Translations under genes and position numbers: made by a program | Notes under the pieces: generated by a model | What the model was told of the DNA's origin: nothing | Databases searched by the model: none | What the model saw: the letters and a program-made list of their open reading frames with translations, nothing else | Origin: Candidatus Iainarchaeum sp. | Lineage (GTDB): Archaea > Iainarchaeota > Iainarchaeia > Iainarchaeales > GW2011-AR10 | DNA length: 5,223 bases | Direction of reading: 5' to 3' | Assembly: GCA_016186855.1 (NCBI GenBank) | Contig: JACPKT010000013.1 | Location: 1-5,223 of the forward strand | In this document: positions 1-5,223 of the stretch, in pieces | Layout of the letters: every line of letters starts with the position of its first letter | How positions within the stretch are numbered: position 1 is the first letter of the stretch

Positions 1-181
1 CTTCACGGACAAAATCAATGATTGAAATTATTCGAAGGGAAAAGGGAATTGTTTGACGCCTAACAACATTTTTTCCCAAGACAATTTTTTGTTTTTGTCA
101 ATATTTTTTAAAAAATTGCCGAAGGCATTTTCGTCAGACTTTTTTAAAAGGCTGATGAGAAAGGAAAAGGGGCTGGTGTGA
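1..181 (+). other. Left-edge region without a recognisable gene
   Basis: No gene can be named here. One + frame (codons from base 3) runs in from the left, reads ...SMIEIIRREKGIV and stops at TGA 54-56; it could be the last residues of an upstream gene, but 17 codons are too few to identify. From base 57 the + strand becomes T-rich, unlike the A-rich coding strand of the two genes that follow, which argues for intergenic or decayed sequence. The frame used by the next gene is open from 26 to 178 and is interrupted only by TGA 179-181, directly before that gene's GTG. This stretch could therefore also be the remnant of, or the real linker to, an upstream NFACT N-terminal half lying mostly outside the window. 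Confidence 0.45.
69..116 (+). terminator. T-tract cluster, possible archaeal terminator
   Basis: Four T runs of 5-6 bases occur in about 40 bases (69-74, 85-90, 92-96, 104-109), and the last joins an A run to form the 14-base palindrome ATTTTTTAAAAAAT (103-116). Archaeal intrinsic termination uses T-rich tracts on the coding strand, so this could end transcription of whatever stops at 54-56. The AT palindrome could equally serve as a TATA-like element for the NFACT gene about 65 bases downstream. Both readings are inference from composition only. Confidence 0.25.
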
Positions 182-976
182 GTGAAGGTTGTTTTAAGGT
201 TTGATGAGACAGTGCATGAAAACGCAAAAGAGCATTTTGAAAAATCCAAAAAGGCAAGAAAAAAACTCGCGGGACTAAAGAAAGCAATTTTTGAAATGGA
301 GAAAAAAATAGGCCAAGCAAAGGCAAAAAAAGAACAGGCGCTAAAAGTAAAAGAAATTAAAAAGAAAAGGGAAAAAAAATGGTTTGAAAAATTCCACTGG
401 TTTTACTCAAGCGACAGCTTTTTGATAATTGCAGGGCGCGACGCAAAAAGCAATGAAGTGCTTGTAAAAAAACACATGGAAACAAACGACATTTACTTTC
501 ACGCAGACATTTTTGGCGCACCACACACAGTAATTAAAACTGGCGGCAAGGTTCCAGCGCACACAACTTTAAATGAGGCAGCGCAGTTCGCAGCGATTTT
601 TTCCCGAGCATGGAAGCAAAAGCTTGCAGCAGTGGATGTTTACTCAGTAAAACCAGAGCAGGTGAGCAAAAGCGCTCCAACAGGAGAAGCACTGGGAACA
701 GGCGCATTCATGGTTTATGGCAAAAGAAACTGGTTTAAAAAAACACCTCTTGAATTTGCAATAGGAGTTAACTCTGAGGGAAGAATAATTTCAGGCCCAA
801 AAACAGCAGTTGAAAAAAACTCGGAAACACTTTTGGAGATTGGCCAAGGCGAGGAAAGCAGCGGGGCGGCAGCTAAAAAAATAAACAAAGTTTTTGAGCA
901 CAAAACAGGCAAAAAAATTGACTTGGATGAAATAATTTCAATGCTGCCGGCCGGCGGAGTGAAAGTAAATAAATAA
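182..976 (+). CDS. rqcH: NFACT (RqcH/Rqc2/NEMF) C-terminal half: coiled coil + NFACT-R domain
   Basis: This 264-residue protein matches the C-terminal part of NFACT proteins, which bind the large ribosomal subunit carrying a stalled peptidyl-tRNA. Residues 1-65 open with the family's ...ETVHENAKEHFEKSKKA signature and continue as a lysine-rich coiled coil. Residues about 67-196 form the NFACT-R (DUF814) domain: WFEKFHWFYSSDSFLIIAGR, NEVLVKKH, NDIYFHADIFGAPHTVIK, the PEQVSKSAPTGEALGTGAF block, and PLEFAIGV. The tail ends ...IISMLPAGGVKVNK, as in archaeal members, so the C-terminus is intact at TAA 974-976. Full-length archaeal RqcH proteins are roughly 600-700 residues. The NFACT-N (Fpg-like) and HhH domains are missing, and an in-frame TGA (179-181) sits directly before the GTG start. 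A purine-rich stretch (157-172) could be the ribosome binding site. It may be a stand-alone NFACT-R protein, half of a split gene, or a frame-broken gene. The family is certain; the start and functional status are not. Confidence 0.88.
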   Translation: MKVVLRFDETVHENAKEHFEKSKKARKKLAGLKKAIFEMEKKIGQAKAKKEQALKVKEIKKKREKKWFEKFHWFYSSDSFLIIAGRDAKSNEVLVKKHMETNDIYFHADIFGAPHTVIKTGGKVPAHTTLNEAAQFAAIFSRAWKQKLAAVDVYSVKPEQVSKSAPTGEALGTGAFMVYGKRNWFKKTPLEFAIGVNSEGRIISGPKTAVEKNSETLLEIGQGEESSGAAAKKINKVFEHKTGKKIDLDEIISMLPAGGVKVNK

Positions 977-1004
977 TGGTGATTTAATGCCACGTGAAAA
1001 ATAG

Positions 1005-1014
1005 TTAAATTAAA
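1005..1014 (+). promoter_or_regulatory. Candidate TATA box for the Cdc48 gene
   Basis: TTAAATTAAA lies in the 76-base spacer after the NFACT stop codon, preceded by a purine-rich run (GAAAAATA, 995-1002) that could act as a BRE. Archaeal transcription starts about 25 bases downstream of the TATA centre, here near 1035, which would leave a short leader just long enough for the ribosome binding site at 1041-1047. In such an AT-rich genome this could be chance; the two genes could also be co-transcribed. Confidence 0.3.
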
Positions 1015-1040
1015 ATGGCTTTTCAAAGAAATCGTTCTTT

Positions 1041-1047
1041 AGGAGAG
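1041..1047 (+). promoter_or_regulatory. Shine-Dalgarno site of the Cdc48 gene
   Basis: AGGAGAG ends five bases before ATG 1053-1055, a normal Shine-Dalgarno spacing. It fixes the start at 1053, which also agrees with where the Cdc48 N-domain homology begins. Confidence 0.7.
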
Positions 1048-1052
1048 ACAAA

Positions 1053-4000
1053 ATGTTGACGCAAAGGAAAAAAGACGTTGTCTTGCGGGTTGATGACCCT
1101 GACCCAAGCCACGTTGGAAGAAACATCATTACTTTGGACAAGAGGACAAAAGAGATTCTTGAGGTCACTTCAGGAGACATTGTGGAAATAGAGGGGACAA
1201 AAAAAACAGCGGCAGTAATTTGGCCGGCACGCCTGGAAGATGAAGGAAAAGGAATAATTAGAATGGACAACCTGATCCGAAGCAACAGCGGCGTAAACCT
1301 CGGCGACAAGGTGACCGCAAGAAAAGCATTGTACTCTGAGGCAAAAAGAGTGGTTCTTGCACCAACACAGGAAGTGAGGATAATTGCCTCAGGCTATGAT
1401 AGGATTTTGAAAAAAAACTTCATCGGCAGACCATTAAACAAGGGAGACCACGTTTGGATAAGCGTTTTTGGCTCAGGGTTTGTTTACAAGGTTGTTGACA
1501 CGCTCCCACGAGGAATTGTAAAAATAACCGATTTCACCCAATTCATTCTAAAAGAAGAGCCAATAAAAGATGACACCTCCTCGCTGCAAAAAATAACCTA
1601 CGAAGACATTGGAGGACTGGAAGAGCAAGTGCAAAAAATAAGGGAAATGATTGAGCTTCCAATGCGCCACCCGGAAATTTTTCGAAAGCTTGGCATAAAC
1701 CCGCCAAAAGGCGTGCTCTTGTTTGGCCCGCCCGGAACAGGCAAAACACTCTTAGCAAAAGCAGTTGCAACAGAAACCCAAGCACACTTCATTGCAATAA
1801 ATAGTCCTGGAATTATGTGCGTTGGAAGTGAAACAAGCATATTGACAAACCCAAGCGGCGGGAAAAAAATAGAAGAACTGTTTGAGGAAGCACAAAAAAA
1901 CGGAAAAATACTTAATGATGGAAAAATTAAAATAGTGCAATTAAAAAAGCCGAAAACAGTTTTTTCACTTGACAAAAACATGAAAATAAAAAAAGGAAAA
2001 ATCACCCACATAACCAAATTAAAAGCAAAATCTTTCCTTGTAAAAACACGCCTTGGAGAAGAGATAAGTTGCTCTGCAAACCATCCATTCGCCTGCATGG
2101 ATTCATTTGGAAACATTGCCTGGAAAACCGCAAAAGAACTTTCAAAAAGCGATTTAGTAGCAGTTGCAAAAAACCTGCCTGAAGGAAAACCAAAAGACTT
2201 TGATTATCTAAAGGATTTTGACAAAAACACTTGGATTAGAACAAAGCAAAAAATAATGAAGCTCAAAGAATTCAAAGGGACACAATCAGAAATTTTAGGC
2301 ATAAAAATTGCCTCAAAAAGAAAAAATTTTGACAAAAAAGAGTTCATAAAACTGCCGAAAAAAAGTTCACCCGAGCTTTTGCGCTTGCTCGGATTAATGT
2401 ATTCTGAAGGAAGCCTACAGTATGAGGGGCTTGAATTTGCAAACAACGAAGAAAAATTAAAGCAAGAGTTTACAATGCTTGCAAAAAAACTTTTTGGAAT
2501 CAAGCCAGTCATAAAAAAACAGCGCGTAATTTGCTACTCGGTTGCTTTAAGGCACTTTTTTGAGCAATCACTAGGGTTTCCAAAAATTGGAAGAAGGGGA
2601 AACTATTCATTGCCACAATGGACTTTTGGCATTACAAAAAAAGAAACCGCTGCGTTTATCCAAGGATTTTTTGAAGGAGATGGAACAGTAAGCAAAGGAA
2701 AAGGCAACTATCCAACCGTCAGAATTTATTCTATTACAAGAAATGTCCTAAAAGACCTCTCAATTCTTTGCAGAAAAATTGGCATAGTAACAAAAATAGT
2801 TGACTGGAAAACAAGATTTTCTAATATGCTTGCACTTGTCGTGGCGGGAAACAGGTCAAGGGAAATTTTTGCAGAACAAATGAACTCAAACACAAAAAAA
2901 TTTGAAATAATAAAAAAATGGTACAAAAAAAGGACAAAAAAAGGAGACGACCTGCAAATTCCAAACATTTCACCATTACTAAAGCAGATAAAACAAAAAA
3001 ACAATTTAGTTTATGGAAAAACTCTGCCCGAAGGCCCTACAGAAAGGTATATTTCTGGCCGAGACCAGCTAACACAAAGAAAACTTGAAGAAATAAGCGC
3101 TCTAATGCCGTCAAAAGAACTTAAAACAATCGCGAGCGCACAGATGAGCTGGACAAAAATTGAAAGCATCAGAAAAGAAGGAGAAAAAGACCTCTTTGAC
3201 TTGGCAGTTGAACCATACTCAAACTTTTTAGCCGGCCACACACTTTTAATAATGCATAACTCAAAATTCGTCGGGGAAGCCGAAGAAAGGATTCGAGATG
3301 TATTTAAGGAAGCAGAAAAAAACGCTCCAAGCATAATTTTTTTTGACGAAATTGACGCAATTGCCCCAAAAAGGGACGAAGTCATTGGAGAAGTCGAACG
3401 GCGTGTCGTTGCACAAATTCTTGCAGCAATGGACGGAATGGAAGCACGCGGAAACGTGATCGTCATCGCAGCGACTAACAGAATTAACAGTATCGACGAG
3501 GCATTAAGGCGCCCCGGAAGGTTTGACCGAGAAATAGAAATAGGAGTTCCAACAAAAACCGGCAGAAAAGGAATTCTTGCAATCCACACAAGGGGAATGC
3601 CAATTTCACCGCCAAACGATTCAATGTCATTTGCAGTCGCACTCGAAAAAATAAAAGTAATCGACGAGCAGAGAAAAAAAGAATTGGCAAACCAGTACAA
3701 AAAAGTACAGCCACAGGACAGGAAAAAATTCTTGGACAATCTGCAGGACAACGAGGGAAACGCAATAAACAGCGCACTCCTAGACCACTTTTTGGACGAA
3801 CTTGCAGCACAGCTACACGGGTTTGTCGGCGCAGACCTCGAGTCACTGGCAAAAGAATCCGCAATGAAAGCGCTTAGAAGGTATTTACCAAAAATAAATT
3901 TAGAAGAGGAAACAATCCCCCCAGAAGTGCTTGAAGCGCTTGAAGTAAACAAAGCAGATTTCATGGAAGCACTAAAAGACGTGCAACCGTCTGCACTAAG

Positions 4001-4232
4001 AGAAGTTACAATAGAGGTTCCAAATGTAAGGTGGAGCGATATCGGTGGGTTGGAAAGCATTAAAAAAGAATTAAAGCAAGCAATAGAGTGGCCACTCAAA
4101 AACCCGGAACAATTCAAAAAACTCGGAATCACGCCACCACGGGGAGTGCTCTTGTTTGGCCCGCCCGGAACAGGCAAAACACTTTTGGCAAAAGCAGTTG
4201 CAACAGAAAAAGAGAGAAAGCCTACCCTATGA
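1053..4232 (+). CDS. cdc48: Cdc48/p97-type AAA+ ATPase with D1 intein; frame broken in D2
   Basis: Cdc48 is a hexameric ATP-driven unfoldase that extracts proteins from complexes and feeds them to the proteasome. Residues about 5-95 are the Cdc48 N-domain ([19 protein letters not shown]) and 100-170 the CDC48_2 domain. D1 starts at [10 protein letters not shown] (181-190). It has Walker A GPPGTGKT (225-232), then an intein (256-736), the pore-loop segment [15 protein letters not shown], Walker B FFDEID (763-768), sensor-1 AATN (Asn 809) and RRPGRFD (819-825). The lid carries an extra segment (853-921), followed by HGFVGADL. D2 begins near [10 protein letters not shown] and shows Walker A GPPGTGKT (1036-1043) and AVATE. 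It then runs into KERKPTL and two TGA stops, while an intein N-terminus continues in the +1 frame. Removing 481 intein residues leaves N-D1 plus a D2 stub; the usual protein is about 720-800 residues. The break may be a real mutation or a sequence error. The start is set by the ribosome binding site at 1041-1047. Confidence 0.93.
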   Translation: MLTQRKKDVVLRVDDPDPSHVGRNIITLDKRTKEILEVTSGDIVEIEGTKKTAAVIWPARLEDEGKGIIRMDNLIRSNSGVNLGDKVTARKALYSEAKRVVLAPTQEVRIIASGYDRILKKNFIGRPLNKGDHVWISVFGSGFVYKVVDTLPRGIVKITDFTQFILKEEPIKDDTSSLQKITYEDIGGLEEQVQKIREMIELPMRHPEIFRKLGINPPKGVLLFGPPGTGKTLLAKAVATETQAHFIAINSPGIMCVGSETSILTNPSGGKKIEELFEEAQKNGKILNDGKIKIVQLKKPKTVFSLDKNMKIKKGKITHITKLKAKSFLVKTRLGEEISCSANHPFACMDSFGNIAWKTAKELSKSDLVAVAKNLPEGKPKDFDYLKDFDKNTWIRTKQKIMKLKEFKGTQSEILGIKIASKRKNFDKKEFIKLPKKSSPELLRLLGLMYSEGSLQYEGLEFANNEEKLKQEFTMLAKKLFGIKPVIKKQRVICYSVALRHFFEQSLGFPKIGRRGNYSLPQWTFGITKKETAAFIQGFFEGDGTVSKGKGNYPTVRIYSITRNVLKDLSILCRKIGIVTKIVDWKTRFSNMLALVVAGNRSREIFAEQMNSNTKKFEIIKKWYKKRTKKGDDLQIPNISPLLKQIKQKNNLVYGKTLPEGPTERYISGRDQLTQRKLEEISALMPSKELKTIASAQMSWTKIESIRKEGEKDLFDLAVEPYSNFLAGHTLLIMHNSKFVGEAEERIRDVFKEAEKNAPSIIFFDEIDAIAPKRDEVIGEVERRVVAQILAAMDGMEARGNVIVIAATNRINSIDEALRRPGRFDREIEIGVPTKTGRKGILAIHTRGMPISPPNDSMSFAVALEKIKVIDEQRKKELANQYKKVQPQDRKKFLDNLQDNEGNAINSALLDHFLDELAAQLHGFVGADLESLAKESAMKALRRYLPKINLEEETIPPEVLEALEVNKADFMEALKDVQPSALREVTIEVPNVRWSDIGGLESIKKELKQAIEWPLKNPEQFKKLGITPPRGVLLFGPPGTGKTLLAKAVATEKERKPTL
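1713..1776 (+). repeat. D1 P-loop copy of a 64-base near-identical repeat
   Basis: This D1 Walker A segment matches 4146-4209 in D2 at 62 of 64 bases (differences at 1751 C/T and 1754 A/G), including nearly all synonymous positions. The nine codons just upstream (KLGINPPKG versus KLGITPPRG) differ at eight positions. So the similarity has a sharp 5' edge rather than the gradual decay expected for anciently duplicated D1 and D2 domains. Confidence 0.9.
1818..3260 (+). mobile_element. Intein 1 (481 aa) with LAGLIDADG homing endonuclease, in Cdc48 D1
   Basis: A self-splicing protein element in frame with the host. Removing it joins ...NSPGIM to [13 protein letters not shown], restoring the normal D1 sequence. 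The N-terminus is Cys1 (CVGSETSIL, block A). Block B is SCSANHPF with His 89. The C-terminus is block F ([16 protein letters not shown]) and block G (LLIMHN), with the required His-Asn end and Ser at +1 of the host. The nested endonuclease has two LAGLIDADG motifs, LLGLMYSEG (acid Glu 197) and IQGFFEGDG (acid Asp 288), both with their catalytic acids, so homing may still be active. Between endonuclease and block F, residues of the [18 protein letters not shown] and [12 protein letters not shown] stretch look helical and could be an extra DNA-binding module. The region is lysine-rich and more A-rich than the exteins. It sits at pore loop 1 of D1, so the host is inactive until splicing. Confidence 0.95.
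3600..3815 (+). other. Extra helical segment in the D1 lid of Cdc48
   Basis: In Cdc48 proteins the stretch between the HTRxMP motif and HGFVGADL, at the start of the D1 lid, is about 12-15 residues (typically ...AEDVDLDKLAEIT). Here it is about 70 residues, with a highly charged, probably helical part ([20 protein letters not shown], then [20 protein letters not shown]). It has no Cys1 or His-Asn boundary, so it is not an intein, and it stays in frame. It is an inserted segment of unknown role on the outside of the D1 ring. Confidence 0.7.
4146..4209 (+). repeat. D2 P-loop copy of the 64-base near-identical repeat
   Basis: This is the partner of 1713-1776, with 62 of 64 bases identical. Its 3' end, GCAACAGAAA, is exactly where the host frame goes wrong and where the second intein junction begins. 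The match may reflect gene conversion between the two ATPase domains or a recombination or assembly joint at the repeat. Confidence 0.9.
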
Positions 4233-4235
4233 TGA
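4206..4235 (+). other. Frameshift at the D2 / intein 2 junction
   Basis: The host frame reads AVATE (GAA at 4206-4208), then KERKPTL and tandem stops TGA TGA (4230-4235). The +1 frame reads ...[15 protein letters not shown] and stays open to the window end. Cdc48 D2 normally continues AVATES, so GAA (4206-4208) joined directly to AGC (4219-4221) would give the expected ATE|S junction. The 10 bases between them (4209-4218) are surplus and shift the frame. They are bounded by AGAAA at 4205-4209 and 4215-4219, a pattern expected from a small duplication. Loss of one GA unit from the GAGAGA run would also explain the shift. Confidence 0.8.
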
Positions 4236-5223
4236 GGAACTTCTCGTGTTTGACGGAAAAAAAATTTTTAGGGAAAAAATCGGAAAAATAGTTGAGGAAA
4301 AAAAGAAATTAAAAGCAGTAACATTTGATTCGGATGGGCGGGTGATTTTTTCAGAAATAACCGACTTCATAAAACACCCATTAAAAGGAAAAATGTTTGA
4401 ACTCACCACAAAAACCGGAAGAAAAATAAAAATAACGGACAAGCACTCGCTTTTTGGGCTCAAAGACCTTGAAATAGAGCCAATCACAATACACGAAATA
4501 ACAGAGGGAAAAAGCGTAATAGCAGTGCCGGCAAGAATACCAAACATTTCAAACGAAGCAAAAGAAATAAACCTGTTTGAAGCACTTTACGCAAACGACA
4601 AAACAATGATAAAAAATGTGAAAAAGGGAATAAAAGAAACAATTGCAAAAGCAGGAATGACCATAGTTGCAAAAAACCTGAATGTTGAAAAAAAATATTT
4701 GTACGAAATAATAAGAAAAAATTTGCCAGTGAATGCAAAAGCGTTTCACAAACTAACAAACGAACTTGGGATAAAAACAGATTTTTTAAAAACACAAACA
4801 GGAATAAAAGGTGCAAGAAATTACATGAATACAATACTGCCTTTGTCAGGGGATTTGTTCAGGTTGATTGGGCAATGGGTTGCAGAAGGGGATTTTAATT
4901 CAAAAGTGACAAGAATACACGCATACAACCAAGAAATACGGTCAGATATTTTGCAGGCAATAAAAAAACTTGGGATTGGGAACGTTTCCGAATTTGAAAC
5001 AAACATTGTGATAAATTCTTATATTTTCACACAAGCACTAAAAGAAGTGTTTGGATTAAAGGAAGGGGCTTTTTGCAAAACAGCACCCAAAATGCTCTTA
5101 ACAACCAGCACAGAAAACGCGGCACAGTTCCTGAAAGGGTATTTCAGCGGACACGGGACAATAACCAAAACCGAAAGGGCATATTACATTGAAGCGACAA
5201 CTGTAAGCAAAGAACTTGCAAAC
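4219..5223 (+). mobile_element. Intein 2 (partial, right edge) with LAGLIDADG endonuclease, in Cdc48 D2
   Basis: The frame from AGC 4219 is open for 335 codons to the window edge, and its C-terminal splice block lies beyond. Block A is [17 protein letters not shown] (Ser1), and block B is GRKIKITDKHSLF with the TxxH His at residue 76. A linker (NLNVEKKYLYEIIRKNLP and flanks) resembles the helix-turn-helix that many archaeal inteins carry before the endonuclease. LAGLIDADG motif 1 is LIGQWVAEGD with its acid at Glu 223. Motif 2 is LKGYFSGHG, where the catalytic acid is replaced by His 312, suggesting weak or lost cleavage. Insertion after AVATE, just past D2 Walker A, would leave Ser as a legal +1 residue if the host resumes with the usual SxANF. 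It is not in frame with the upstream host codons as sequenced. The sequence differs clearly from intein 1, so this was an independent invasion. A stand-alone endonuclease gene is less likely, since block A abuts the host and no good start codon with a ribosome binding site is visible. Confidence 0.88.

Noticed and set aside
179..181. TGA recoded as a sense codon in this genome
   Set aside because: The 1059-codon and 264-codon frames contain no internal TGA, as expected if TGA is a stop. Recoding would not repair the D2 frame either, because the shift is +1.
28..249. 73-codon - strand frame overlapping the NFACT start
   Set aside because: Half of it is antisense to conserved NFACT codons. The rest looks protein-like only because the T-rich + strand reads as A-rich on the other strand. 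No ribosome binding site or family match was seen.
3600..3815. A third mini-intein in the D1 lid
   Set aside because: It has no Cys/Ser block A, no TxxH block B and no His-Asn end, and it is far shorter than any intein.
3011..4177. Long 388-codon open frame on the - strand
   Set aside because: It is antisense to conserved Cdc48 D1 and D2 codons and the intein 1 C-terminus. Its serine- and leucine-rich translation shows no domain, and the + frame carries every expected motif.
4221..4235. Programmed +1 frameshift (prfB-like CTA TGA) restoring Cdc48
   Set aside because: A shift at CTA-TGA would skip the SLPY start of intein 2 and leave KERKPTL before it. No Shine-Dalgarno-like stimulator or good re-pairing is seen. 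An indel or sequence error explains it more simply.
4088..4291. 67-codon + frame across the D2 P-loop and the frame break
   Set aside because: It reads the conserved Walker A DNA out of frame and ends inside intein 2, so it is a shadow frame.

Overview
The window looks archaeal. The evidence is a tandem AAA+ ATPase of the Cdc48/p97 type with a double-psi N-domain, an archaeal-style NFACT (RqcH/Rqc2/NEMF family) C-terminus, a Shine-Dalgarno-led gene, and two LAGLIDADG inteins in one host gene. The A-rich coding strand (AAA, GAA, ATA, ACA codons dominate), short spacers and lysine-rich proteins would fit a small-genome lineage such as a DPANN archaeon, but that placement is only an inference.

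Layout: all convincing genes read on the + strand. Bases 1-181 are a T-rich stretch with no gene I can name; a short reading frame entering from the left stops at 54-56. Bases 182-976 encode the coiled-coil plus NFACT-R half of an RqcH-like protein, starting at a GTG immediately after an in-frame TGA. A 76-base spacer with a candidate TATA element and a good ribosome binding site leads to the Cdc48 gene at 1053. Its N-domains and the first half of ATPase domain D1 are followed by a complete intein of 481 codons (1818-3260), then the rest of D1, then D2 as far as its Walker A motif. Just past that motif the frame ends in tandem TGA codons (4230-4235). A second intein (S1-LPYDEELLV..., 4219 to the window end) continues in the +1 frame and is cut off by the window edge.

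How it fits together: Cdc48/p97 and the NFACT protein Rqc2/NEMF are both ribosome-associated quality-control factors in eukaryotes, so their head-to-tail order here suggests the same link in this archaeon. The Cdc48 protein can work only after intein 1 is spliced out of D1 and, if the reading frame is really intact, intein 2 is spliced out of D2. The most unusual points are the broken frame at the second intein junction, a 64-base nearly identical P-loop tract shared by D1 and D2 whose 3' end lies exactly at that break, a His in place of the second catalytic Asp of intein 2, and a roughly 55-residue extra segment in the D1 lid. Nothing resembling tRNA, rRNA, CRISPR or an insertion sequence was seen.
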